NCBI GenBank assembly: GCA_024275775.1
Contig: JAJRYM010000128.1
Span: 1 to 8,522, forward strand
Direction: 5' to 3'
DNA length: 8,522 bases
Source: Nitrospirota bacterium
Lineage (GTDB): Bacteria; Nitrospinota_A; UBA7883; JACRGQ01
The position numbers and the translations under genes are program-made. The notes under the pieces were generated by a model that was given only the letters and a program-made list of their open reading frames with translations, searched no databases and was not told the DNA's origin. Positions 1 through 6,692 of this stretch are shown piece by piece (the stretch's first letter is position 1; each line of letters opens with the position of its first letter).

Positions 1-396
1 CAGATTAAGAAAATCCGGCAGGAAAAAGCGAGAGGCGCGAGCGGCGCCGATGTGGAAGAAAGAGAAATCGCCGGAATAAAAGTTACCGCCAGAAAGTTCG
101 ATGGGCTGGATACGGAGGCGTTGCGGTCTATGGTGGACGAGACAAAAACAAAGCTCGGTTCCGGAGTGGTTCTTGCCGCTACGGTAGAGGACGGGAAGGT
201 TGTGCTTGTGGCGGGAGTAACGAAAGACCTCGCAGGCAGGCTTCATGCCGGTAAGATTGCAAAACAGGCCGCCGCTATCGTCGGCGGCGGGGGCGGCGGA
301 AGGCCGGACATGGCGCAGGCGGGCGGCACGGATATATCGAAAGTGGATGAGGCCCTGAAATCCGTTTTTGATTCCGTTCAAAATCAGATTGGGTGA
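1..396 (+). CDS. alaS: Alanyl-tRNA synthetase, C-terminal part (partial, 5' end outside window)
   Basis: This frame is open from base 1 to the TGA at 394-396, giving the last 131 codons of a longer gene; the GTG at 52 is internal, not a start. Alanyl-tRNA synthetase charges tRNA-Ala with alanine in the cytoplasm. The visible part matches the DHHA1/C-Ala tail: a stretch reading GSGVVLAATVEDGKVVLVAGV, then a conserved LHAGKIAK-type segment, then a glycine-rich loop (GGGGGGRPDMAQAGG) about 40 residues before the end. That loop is the hallmark of the DHHA1 domain. A stand-alone DHHA1 protein cannot be excluded because the N-terminus is missing, but the ending fits AlaS closely. The stop codon overlaps the start of the next gene by one base, suggesting translational coupling. 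Confidence 0.93.
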   Translation, partial: QIKKIRQEKARGASGADVEEREIAGIKVTARKFDGLDTEALRSMVDETKTKLGSGVVLAATVEDGKVVLVAGVTKDLAGRLHAGKIAKQAAAIVGGGGGGRPDMAQAGGTDISKVDEALKSVFDSVQNQIG

Positions 397-1142
397 TGAG
401 CGTCCTCATAATTTTTGCGAAAACGCCGATTGAAGGTTTCGTAAAAACAAGGCTTGTCGAAACCGCTCCGCTCGGCGCGAAAGAGGTAACGGAACTCTAC
501 GCCGCTTTTCTAAAGGATGTGATGTCAGTGGCGGGCAAAAGCGCCGCCGAAAGAATCATTCTTAATTACACGCCGGTTGAAGGCGAAAAAATCATGCTGG
601 AAATGGCCGAAAACTTTTTCCCTCAAAAAAAGTTCGAGCTTGTTCCGCAGTCGGCAGAAACTTTCCACGCGAGGATAGCGGAATCGTTCCGCTACGCGCA
701 AAGATACGGCCCGGCGGTGATGATAGGAAGCGATTCACCCGCACTGCAAGCGCGCATTATAGATGGCGCGTTTGAGTTTCTCGAAAACGGCTCCGAGGTT
801 GTGCTCGGTCCGGCAGGCGAGGGGGGGATGTATCTTATCGGCCTCGGCGCGGATGTGAAACCGGATTTCCGGGCGATATTCGATGGAGGTTCGGAGCTTT
901 TAAACTTCGCCCGTCAGGCTGAAGAAGGCGGATATCGGCTCAATCTTCTGGGAGAGGTGACGGATGTCGATGTCGCCGCGGATCTCGTGTCGGCCATGTC
1001 GGTCATCGAGGCGATGAAATCCGCGAGAAATTATCAGCCGATGGATTTCCCGGAAAATACGGCGCGCGCGCTTGCGAAACTGAACATCGGAATCGAACGG
1101 CGCGGCGGCACGCGTGAAAAGGTTATCGTAAGGAATGAATAA
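396..1142 (+). CDS. TIGR04282/DUF2064 family glycosyltransferase-like protein
   Basis: A 248-residue cytoplasmic protein of the DUF2064 family (TIGR04282, 'rSAM/selenodomain-associated transferase 1'), which has a nucleotide-diphospho-sugar transferase fold related to CofC and MobA. Visible family features are the N-terminal nucleotide-binding strand and loop (IIFAKTPIEGFVKTRL, residues 5-20), the GSDSP motif at 111-115 (acidic, metal/nucleotide site), LGPAGEGGMYLIGL at 137-150, and a VTDVDVAADL segment near 188-197. Many relatives have a DGG where this protein has EGG. The ATG at 396 overlaps the alaS stop (TGATG); a GTG at 393 in frame is the alternative start. No strong Shine-Dalgarno is seen, so coupling to alaS is likely. 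The 3' end overlaps queC by 8 nt. The substrate is not established for most of the family, so no specific reaction is assigned. Confidence 0.88.
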   Translation: MSVLIIFAKTPIEGFVKTRLVETAPLGAKEVTELYAAFLKDVMSVAGKSAAERIILNYTPVEGEKIMLEMAENFFPQKKFELVPQSAETFHARIAESFRYAQRYGPAVMIGSDSPALQARIIDGAFEFLENGSEVVLGPAGEGGMYLIGLGADVKPDFRAIFDGGSELLNFARQAEEGGYRLNLLGEVTDVDVAADLVSAMSVIEAMKSARNYQPMDFPENTARALAKLNIGIERRGGTREKVIVRNE

Positions 1143-1818
1143 AAAAGCGGTCGTTCTGCTGTCGGGCGGGGCCGATTCCTCCACCACGCTGGCCTGCGCC
1201 GTCCGTAATGGATTTGAAACCTACGCCCTTACCATCGACTATGGCCAGCGCCATAGGCTGGAGCTGGAGCTGGCTAAAAAGCAGGCCGCCGGTTTTAGCT
1301 GTACGCGCCATCTTATTCTTGAGGTTGACCTGCGGGCTATAGGAAAATCTGCGCTTACCGATGATATAGACGTGCCGATAGGCCGGTCGGAGGAGGATAT
1401 GGCCGACGAAATACCGGTAACCTACGTTCCGGCGCGGAACACCATTTTTCTTTCGCTGGCGCTCGGCTGGGCCGAAAGCATCGGAACCGGCCATATATTT
1501 ATCGGCGTGAACGCCGTTGATTACAGCGGTTATCCTGACTGCAGGCCGGAATATATAGACTCGTTCGAGCAAACGGCCCGGCTCGCCACGAAGATGGGCG
1601 TTGAAGGAAACGAAATCAGAATCCACACGCCTCTTATCGATAAAACAAAAGCGGAAATTTTTCGGCTGGGAACGGAGCTTGGGGTAGATTTCTCGCTAAC
1701 CTTAAGCTGTTACGGTCCGGCGGACGGCAAGCCGTGCGGCAAGTGCGACTCCTGCATTCTTCGGCAAAAAGGGTTCGCCGAGGCTGGCCTTGAAGACCCG
1801 CTCGAATACTTCGGCTGA
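1135..1818 (+). CDS. queC: 7-cyano-7-deazaguanine (preQ0) synthase QueC
   Basis: A 227-residue cytoplasmic enzyme converting 7-carboxy-7-deazaguanine, ammonia and ATP to preQ0 in queuosine precursor synthesis. The N-terminal PP-loop ATP-pyrophosphatase motif SGGADS (residues 10-15) is followed by IDYGQRH (34-40), VPARN (98-102) and DYSGYPDCR (129-137), all characteristic of QueC. A C-terminal zinc site is formed by C192, C201, C204 and C207 (CYGPADGKPCGKCDSC). Length is normal for the family. The start ATG lies inside the end of the DUF2064 gene (ATGAATAA, 8-nt overlap) with an AAAAGG stretch at 1117-1122, giving a slightly long spacing. No other queuosine genes are visible nearby. The stop is only 3 bp from the convergent lolC stop. 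Confidence 0.96.
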   Translation: MNKKAVVLLSGGADSSTTLACAVRNGFETYALTIDYGQRHRLELELAKKQAAGFSCTRHLILEVDLRAIGKSALTDDIDVPIGRSEEDMADEIPVTYVPARNTIFLSLALGWAESIGTGHIFIGVNAVDYSGYPDCRPEYIDSFEQTARLATKMGVEGNEIRIHTPLIDKTKAEIFRLGTELGVDFSLTLSCYGPADGKPCGKCDSCILRQKGFAEAGLEDPLEYFG

Positions 1819-1821
1819 TAT

Positions 1822-3060
1822 TTACTCGTACCGAAGAGCTTCTACGGGGTCTGTCCGGGAAGCGTTCCATGCCGGATAGATGGCCGAAATCAGCGTGATG
1901 ACGATGGCGCAGGAAGATACCATCATGAAATCGCCGGCGCTCATCTCAACCGCCAGCGTCGTGGCGGGATAGATATCGGCCGGAAGCCGTATGAACTGAT
2001 ATTTTTCCAGCAGGACGCAGAATACAAACCCAAAGATGTTGCCCATTATCGTGCCGCTTAGCCCGATTATCGTTCCTTCTATAAAAAATATCCGCATGAT
2101 GGTTCTGCGGGTGGCGCCCATCGCTCGAAGGATTGCTATGTCGCGCCCTTTGCTCATCACTACCATAATCATCGTGCTGGCTATGTTGAACGCGGCCACG
2201 ATGACTACAAGCGCGAGGATTACGAATATGGCCGCCTTTTCAAGTTTGAGCGCTACGAAAAGATTGCGGTTCATGCTTTGCCAGTCGCGCGCGTAGAACG
2301 GCGGGCCGAGCTTTTCGTCCAGCTCCTTTGCTATCCGGTCGGCCTGGTAAATCTTTTCCACCTTCACTTCCACTCCGGTAACAGTATTGTTCATGCCGAA
2401 GAAATCCTGCGCCGACTTTAGCGACACCAACAGCATCCCGGAATCGTATTCGTACATCCCGGAATGGAATATGCCCGCCACGTGATACCGCCTTATTTTC
2501 GGCATCACGCCGAGGGCCGTGCGCCTTCCCTGCGCGGTGAGGATGTTCATCTGGTCTCCCACGTTCACGCCGAGGTTGGCGGCCAGCTCGTCTCCAAGTA
2601 TTATGCCCGGCCGTCTGAATTTTCCTTCGTCGAACATCTTTCCAAGATCCTTTATGGAGCCTGCGCGCATATACTTTTCCATGCTCGTTACGTGCGCTTC
2701 GTTGTTCGGCTCCACCCCGCGCAGAATCGCGCCCGACGAACGGATGGAAGACGATGCCAGAACTTCCTTGTAAATATAATATCCCGCCGCCTTTACGCCG
2801 GGATGCGTTATTACCGTTTCAAGCGTTTCTTTCGATTCTTCCATTCCCCCCCCGGCCTGCATGATGACGATGTGGGAATAGGTGCCGAGTATCTTGTCGC
2901 GCAGTTCGTTCTGCATGCCGGTCATCACGGAAAGAACCACTATGAGCGCCATCACGCCTAGCGTAACCCCGCCTACCGATATCCACGTGATAAGCGAGAT
3001 AAAAGTCTGCTTCCGTTTGGCCATCAGGTAGCGGAGGCCGATGAAAAACTCGAACTTCAT
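1822..3060 (-). CDS. lolC: Lipoprotein-releasing ABC transporter permease (LolC/LolE family)
   Basis: A 412-residue inner-membrane permease of the MacB/FtsX superfamily, LolC/LolE branch. It extracts mature lipoproteins from the inner membrane for transfer to the outer membrane, powered by the ATPase LolD. The N-terminus (FEFFIGLRYLMAKRKQTFIS) is typical of LolC/E. TM1 spans about 21-47, a large periplasmic domain about 48-275, then TM2 (about 277-302), TM3 (about 322-351) and TM4 (about 376-398). A cytoplasmic coupling segment GRDIAILRAMGAT (305-317) is diagnostic, as is the ending PAWNASRTDPVEALRYE. The start has a GGGAG ribosome binding site about 9 nt upstream. It lies 39 nt after argG on the same strand, so it may be read from the arg promoter. 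LolD is not in the window. Many non-enteric bacteria have a single LolC/E-type (LolF-like) permease, so the exact symbol is uncertain. Confidence 0.9.
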   Translation of the reverse strand: MKFEFFIGLRYLMAKRKQTFISLITWISVGGVTLGVMALIVVLSVMTGMQNELRDKILGTYSHIVIMQAGGGMEESKETLETVITHPGVKAAGYYIYKEVLASSSIRSSGAILRGVEPNNEAHVTSMEKYMRAGSIKDLGKMFDEGKFRRPGIILGDELAANLGVNVGDQMNILTAQGRRTALGVMPKIRRYHVAGIFHSGMYEYDSGMLLVSLKSAQDFFGMNNTVTGVEVKVEKIYQADRIAKELDEKLGPPFYARDWQSMNRNLFVALKLEKAAIFVILALVVIVAAFNIASTMIMVVMSKGRDIAILRAMGATRRTIMRIFFIEGTIIGLSGTIMGNIFGFVFCVLLEKYQFIRLPADIYPATTLAVEMSAGDFMMVSSCAIVITLISAIYPAWNASRTDPVEALRYE

Positions 3061-3099
3061 CGTTTGTATCTCCCTGCCATGGGCGTTAATAGATGAGGA

Positions 3100-4290
3100 C
3101 TATCTGTTCAGCAGATTTCGTATTTTCAGGCGAAGCCCTTTTAGCCGTATAAATCCTTCCGCGTCGGAGTGGGCGTACCCGCCGTCTTCCTCGAAGCTGG
3201 CTACCTCTTGGCTGTAAAGCGATTTATCGGCTTTCCGGCCGGTTACGGTAACGTTGCCTTTATACAGCTTCAGCCGGACGACGCCGGTCAGCGGCGAGGC
3301 CGCTTCGTCGAAAAGTTTCTGCAGAAGTTCCCGCTCCGGCGCAAACCAGTTTCCTTCGTACACGAGGCCCGCGTACCGGGGCATAAGCTCCCGCCGGACG
3401 GTCGCCACCTCCGCGTCTGTCGTTATCGATTCCAGCGCTATGCGCGCTTCATGAAGAATCGTCCCGCCGGGCGTTTCATACACCCCGCGCGATTTCATGC
3501 CGGTGATGCGGTTTTCAACGATATCGGCGCGCCCGATGCCGTTTTCCCCGCCGAGCCGGTTCAGCCTGTCTATCAAATCGTACGGTGAAAGGTTTTCGCC
3601 GTTAACCGATACAGGGTTGCCGTTTTCATAGCCGATTTCCAGTTCCACCGGACTGTCCGGCGCGTTTTCGGGTGAAACGGATAGTAGAAACATATCCTCG
3701 TCCGGCCCGTTCCACGGGTCTTCCAGCTTTCCTCCCTCGAACGAAATATGAAGAAGGTTGCGGTCGGACGAGTACGGTTTAGCCGCCGTAACCGGCACCG
3801 GTATTCCATATTTCTTTGCGAACGCCATCAACTCGGCGCGGGACTGGATATCCCACTCGCGCCACGGCGCTACAACTTTAAGCTCCGGCGCGAGCGCGGC
3901 GTAGGTCAGTTCGAACCGAACCTGGTCATTCCCTTTGCCGGTGGCGCCGTGGGAGACCGCTTCGGCTCCCTCCGCCTTCGCTATCCGCACCTGTTCTTTC
4001 GCTATCAGAGGGCGGGCGATGGATGTCCCTAACAAGTATCTGTCTTCGTAAACAGCCCCCGCCCTCAGCATCGGGAAAATGAAATCGCGCGCGAACTCCT
4101 CCCGAAGATCGCTCACCACGCATTTTACCGCGCCGGTCGCGGAGGCCTTTTCGGGCAGGCCGCCAAGCTCCTCCTTCTGGCCGATATCGGCGGCGTACGC
4201 TATCACTTCGTAACCGCGCTCAACCTCCAGCCATTTGAGGATTACCGAGGTATCAAGCCCTCCCGAATATGCCAGAACAACTTTTGACAT
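3100..4290 (-). CDS. argG: Argininosuccinate synthase
   Basis: A 396-residue cytoplasmic enzyme joining citrulline and aspartate with ATP hydrolysis to AMP and PPi, the seventh step of arginine synthesis. The N-terminal PP-loop AYSGGLDTS (residues 7-15) binds ATP. YLLGTSIARPLIAK (85-98) and HGATGKGNDQVRFE (114-127) are the classic family signatures, and the later YSSDRNLLHISFEGG (173-187) and EDPWNGPDEDMF (190-201) segments also fit. Length is normal (about 400). The ATG has a strong GGGAGAG ribosome binding site that lies within the last codons and stop of argF, 3 nt upstream, so the two genes are translationally close. It sits third in the argD-argF-argG run; argH, often next to argG, is replaced here by lolC. 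Confidence 0.98.
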   Translation of the reverse strand: MSKVVLAYSGGLDTSVILKWLEVERGYEVIAYAADIGQKEELGGLPEKASATGAVKCVVSDLREEFARDFIFPMLRAGAVYEDRYLLGTSIARPLIAKEQVRIAKAEGAEAVSHGATGKGNDQVRFELTYAALAPELKVVAPWREWDIQSRAELMAFAKKYGIPVPVTAAKPYSSDRNLLHISFEGGKLEDPWNGPDEDMFLLSVSPENAPDSPVELEIGYENGNPVSVNGENLSPYDLIDRLNRLGGENGIGRADIVENRITGMKSRGVYETPGGTILHEARIALESITTDAEVATVRRELMPRYAGLVYEGNWFAPERELLQKLFDEAASPLTGVVRLKLYKGNVTVTGRKADKSLYSQEVASFEEDGGYAHSDAEGFIRLKGLRLKIRNLLNR

Positions 4291-4293
4291 CGC

Positions 4294-5208
4294 TTACTCT
4301 CCCATCACCATTTTCAAAACCGCTTTCTGAGCGTGCAGTTTGTATTCCGCCTGATCCCATACTACCGACTGCTTGCCGTCCAGCGCCCCCGCCGATATTT
4401 CTTCGCCACGGTGCGCCGGCAGGCAGTGCATTACGAGACAGTCCTGTTTGGCGAGTTTCAGTTTTGCCTCGTCAACGATAAAACCGCCGAACGCTTTTCT
4501 TCTCTTTTCCGTTTCTTCTTCCTGCCCCATGCTTACCCATACGTCGGTATAGACTGCATCCGCAGACCGCACGGCCTCTTCCGGGCTTTCCGTTATTGTA
4601 ATTGAGCCGCCCGATTCTGCGGAAAAAGATTTCGCCTTTTCGACCACCGCCCCGTCCGGCTCGAATCCCTCAGGCGCCGCCAGATGCACGTCAACGCCCA
4701 GCATCGCTCCGCCAAGCAACAGCGAGTGGGCCACGTTGTTGCCGTCGCCCACATAGGCCAGCTTTAAACCTTTGAGTGAACCTTTCTTTTCAAGCAGGGT
4801 GGCGAAATCGGCCACCGCCTGCGTGGGGTGGTAGCTGTTGGTAAGCGCGTTTATCACAGGTATCGAAGCCGCCTCGGCAAGTTCCGTCAGCACCGACTGC
4901 TCGTACGTCCGCACTACGAGACCGTCAACGTAGCGCGACATCACCCGCGCCGTATCCGCCAGCGTCTCGCCCCGGCCAACCTGAAGAGTTGCGTGGTCGA
5001 GAAAAATCGGGAACCCGCCAAGCTGATAAATGCCGACCTCGAACGCCAAGCGAGTCCGCGTGGAGCTTTTGGCGAAAAGTATCGCCACGCTTTTGCCCTC
5101 AAGCGGTTTTTCGTCGCTCGGACTCTTCTTGAGGCGCAACGCTTCATTGACAAGGCTTTCAACCTCGGCCGGCGTTAAATCGCCCAGCGTCAGGAAATGT
5201 TTCGGCAC
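4294..5208 (-). CDS. argF: Ornithine carbamoyltransferase
   Basis: A 304-residue cytoplasmic enzyme that makes citrulline from ornithine and carbamoyl phosphate. The carbamoyl-phosphate binding motif SSTRTR is at residues 48-53, HPTQ at 127-130, a DGNNVAHS loop at 155-162, DVWVSMG (the ornithine-side loop) at 222-228 and the catalytic HCLPAHRG at 261-268. The DVWVSMG and HCLPAHRG motifs separate it from aspartate carbamoyltransferase. The start is a GTG with GGAGAAGG immediately upstream. It gives the family-typical N-terminus PKHFLTLGDLTPAE, and no better ATG is present. The first 19 nt overlap the end of argD, and the stop is 3 nt before argG, supporting one operon. Confidence 0.98.
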   Translation of the reverse strand: MPKHFLTLGDLTPAEVESLVNEALRLKKSPSDEKPLEGKSVAILFAKSSTRTRLAFEVGIYQLGGFPIFLDHATLQVGRGETLADTARVMSRYVDGLVVRTYEQSVLTELAEAASIPVINALTNSYHPTQAVADFATLLEKKGSLKGLKLAYVGDGNNVAHSLLLGGAMLGVDVHLAAPEGFEPDGAVVEKAKSFSAESGGSITITESPEEAVRSADAVYTDVWVSMGQEEETEKRRKAFGGFIVDEAKLKLAKQDCLVMHCLPAHRGEEISAGALDGKQSVVWDQAEYKLHAQKAVLKMVMGE

Positions 5209-6398
5209 AGCACCTTCTCCAATATTTTTATCCCTTTTTTAATTTCGGAAATTTTCACGTTCAGCGGAGGAAGGAACCGCAACACCGTATCGTGCGTGCA
5301 GTTGATTATCATCCCTTCCTCAAGGCAGTCCGCCACTATCTTACCGCCCGGCACTTCGAGGTCTATTCCTATCATCAGCCCGACGCACCGGATATCCCGT
5401 ATCTGCGCGAATTTTTTCTTTAGCCCGTTAAGCAGACGTTCGCTTTCTTTTGAAATCTTCTTTACGTTTTGCAGGAGGTTTTTCTGTTTTACGGTTTTGA
5501 TTACCGCCAGAGCGGAAGCGCACGCCAGCGGCCCTCCGCCGAACGTCGATGCGTGTGTACCGGGGCCGAACGCCGCCATCACGTCGCGCCGTGCCAGCAT
5601 CGCCCCTATAGGGAATCCGCCCGCGAGCCCTTTGGCGAGCGTCATGATATCCGGGCGCACTCCGTAGTTCTGCCACGCGAACCATTTGCCGGTGCGCCCC
5701 ATTCCGGTCTGCACTTCATCGTATATCAGCAGAATGCCGTGCTTGTCGCACAGCTCCCGCAACGCCCGAAGATAACCGGCGGGGGCCGGAACTATTCCGC
5801 CTTCTCCCTGAACCGGTTCGACGAGTATCGCGGCGGTTTTCTTTGAAACAGATTTCCGCACCGCGCCGATATCGCCGAACGGAACGTGCCGGAAACCACG
5901 AAGAAGAGGCGCGAACCCTTTATGGTATTTTTTCTGCCCCGTAGCCGAAAGCGCGCCCATCGTCCGCCCGTGAAAAGAATTTTCCATGGCGATTATCTCG
6001 AACCGCCCGTTCTTTTTATCGTGATGATATTTGCGCGCCAGCTTGATGGCCGATTCGATGGCCTCCGCGCCGGAGTTGACGAACAGCGCCTGCGAAGGAA
6101 AAGAAAGGCGCACCAGTTCGCGCGCCAGCTCCCCCTGCGGGACAGTATAAAAAAGGTTCGAGGTGTGAACGAGCCGGCGAGCCTGCTCGACGAGAGCTTC
6201 CGCCACCGGCGCCGGAGAATGCCCCAGCAGGTTTACCGCTATGCCGCTTACGAAATCGAGATATTCCTTGCCGTCCGCGTCGCGCACTTTGCATCCGCTT
6301 CCCTCGACTATAGCCAATGGCATCCGCCCGTAGTTCGGCGCGACATAATTTTTATACAACCGAAGTATTTCGCTTTTTTTCATGAGGTTATAGTACAT
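5190..6398 (-). CDS. argD: Acetylornithine aminotransferase
   Basis: A 402-residue PLP-dependent class III aminotransferase that converts N-acetylglutamate semialdehyde to N-acetylornithine with glutamate as amino donor. Visible signatures: YLDFVSGIAVNLLGHS (46-61), NSGAEAIESAIKLAR (108-122), FHGRT (142-146), the PLP-contacting YDEVQTGMGRTG (226-237, D227), and the Schiff-base lysine K256 in TLAKGLAGGFPIGA. THASTFGGGPLAC (281-293) completes the set. Related aminotransferases (succinylornithine, GABA) share these, but adjacency to argF and argG favours ArgD. The ATG at 6398 has GGAAAG a few bases upstream; an internal ATG at 6383 lacks a ribosome binding site. It is the first gene of the minus-strand operon, whose promoter must lie in or beyond the divergent region starting at 6399. 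Confidence 0.96.
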   Translation of the reverse strand: MYYNLMKKSEILRLYKNYVAPNYGRMPLAIVEGSGCKVRDADGKEYLDFVSGIAVNLLGHSPAPVAEALVEQARRLVHTSNLFYTVPQGELARELVRLSFPSQALFVNSGAEAIESAIKLARKYHHDKKNGRFEIIAMENSFHGRTMGALSATGQKKYHKGFAPLLRGFRHVPFGDIGAVRKSVSKKTAAILVEPVQGEGGIVPAPAGYLRALRELCDKHGILLIYDEVQTGMGRTGKWFAWQNYGVRPDIMTLAKGLAGGFPIGAMLARRDVMAAFGPGTHASTFGGGPLACASALAVIKTVKQKNLLQNVKKISKESERLLNGLKKKFAQIRDIRCVGLMIGIDLEVPGGKIVADCLEEGMIINCTHDTVLRFLPPLNVKISEIKKGIKILEKVLCRNIS

Positions 6399-6418
6399 TA
6401 ACTTTCCGGTAATTAAAC

Positions 6419-6535
6419 AGGCTTTTCCTATTTTCGGTTGCGAAAGAATATACTTTGCGTAATGATGCGAAGATGATTAGAACCGCTAAAATATCGGACG
6501 CGCGGAAGATCCAGTCGCTCATAAAAGTTTTGGCG
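6419..6535 (+). repeat. Direct repeat copy A (argD-proximal): argA upstream region plus truncated argA 5' end
   Basis: This segment matches 7338-7454 at a fixed offset of 919 bp. By hand alignment 113 of 117 positions agree; mismatches are at 6429 (T/C), 6511 (C/A), 6529 (T/C) and 6531 (T/G). The 81 bases 6430-6510 are identical. The repeat spans both noncoding sequence (6419-6472) and coding sequence (6473-6535), so selection on protein alone does not explain the identity. After 6535 the two copies diverge abruptly. Confidence 0.97.
6443..6456. promoter_or_regulatory. Candidate divergent promoter/operator, copy A
   Basis: A 14-bp near-perfect palindrome, AAAGAATATACTTT (one mismatched pair), overlaps a good -10-like hexamer TATACT (6449-6454) for the + strand; only a weak -35-like TTCCTA lies 18 nt upstream. 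In this copy the site lies between argD (- strand) and the argA fragment, so it could serve argD, the downstream insert, or both. No match to the known ArgR box is evident. The minus-strand promoter of argD is not clearly identifiable. The assignment rests on sequence pattern only. Confidence 0.35.
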
Positions 6536-6556
6536 AATAGGTCGGATTACCCGTAA
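6473..6556 (+). pseudogene. Truncated duplicate of the argA 5' end (27 codons)
   Basis: The ATG at 6473 opens a frame that begins MIRTAKISDARKIQSLIKV, identical to the first 19 residues of the intact argA at 7392. It then continues LANRSDYP and stops at TAA 6554-6556. Two of the coding differences from the intact copy are synonymous (AAG ATC versus AAG ATA; GTT versus GTC); the first amino-acid change is W to L at residue 20. The GNAT catalytic core is entirely absent, so this cannot be a functional acetyltransferase. It retains the same upstream sequence as argA and could still be transcribed and translated as a short upstream ORF ahead of the Lcl gene. Confidence 0.88.
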
Positions 6557-6670
6557 AAATGCTTCAGGGCGTTAAGCGCAGATTTTTGCGCTCGCGCCTG
6601 CCGCACATAGTTGTGGCGGAGGTTGGCTGTTATCATTTACCATTAAAACGGCTGGTGATAACCGAAACGC
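6547..6670. other. Hairpin-rich block upstream of the Lcl gene, with an antisense 29-codon ORF
   Basis: Three adjacent inverted repeats are visible. The first spans about 6565-6600, with AGCGCA (6575-6580) pairing TGCGCT (6587-6592) and outer CAGG/CCTG. The second is 6601-6619, CCGC-ACA pairing TGT-GCGG with one bulged G. The third is 6629-6662, GTTATC and ACCA pairing TGGT and GATAAC around a 10-nt loop. On the minus strand, 6636-6547 is an ATG-started frame of 29 codons ending at TAA, with coding-like composition but no ribosome binding site. The block may be a structured 5' leader, a palindromic interspersed repeat or the tail of a broken gene. The sequence does not match the c-di-GMP-I riboswitch core that I know. 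Confidence 0.45.
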
Positions 6671-6678
6671 TTTTGTTT

Positions 6679-6685
6679 AAAGGAG
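6679..6685 (+). promoter_or_regulatory. Strong ribosome binding site for the Lcl gene
   Basis: AAAGGAG lies 7 nt before the ATG at 6693. It is the clearest Shine-Dalgarno on the + strand of this window and fixes the start of the Lcl protein. It also indicates that the inserted gene arrived with its own translation signals. Confidence 0.85.
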
Positions 6686-6692
6686 AAACAGT

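Noticed and set aside
52..396. A separate 114-residue gene starting at GTG 52.
   Set aside because: The frame is open back to base 1 and the upstream residues continue an AlaS-like charged linker, so this is the tail of alaS.
2464..2961. Long + strand open frames opposite lolC, argG, argF and argD.
   Set aside because: They lie antisense to clearly identified genes, show no family features, and arise from the GC-biased codon pattern of the real genes.
6571..6577. GTTAAGC fits the integron attC R' consensus (GTTRRRY) at the left part of the insert.
   Set aside because: No matching RYYYAAC partner or attC-like stem was found at the proper distance, and no second site exists at the right end of the insert. 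The heptamer alone is too short to count.
6541..6680. c-di-GMP-I (GEMM) riboswitch upstream of the Lcl gene.
   Set aside because: The conserved core segments of that riboswitch are not present; only generic hairpins are seen.
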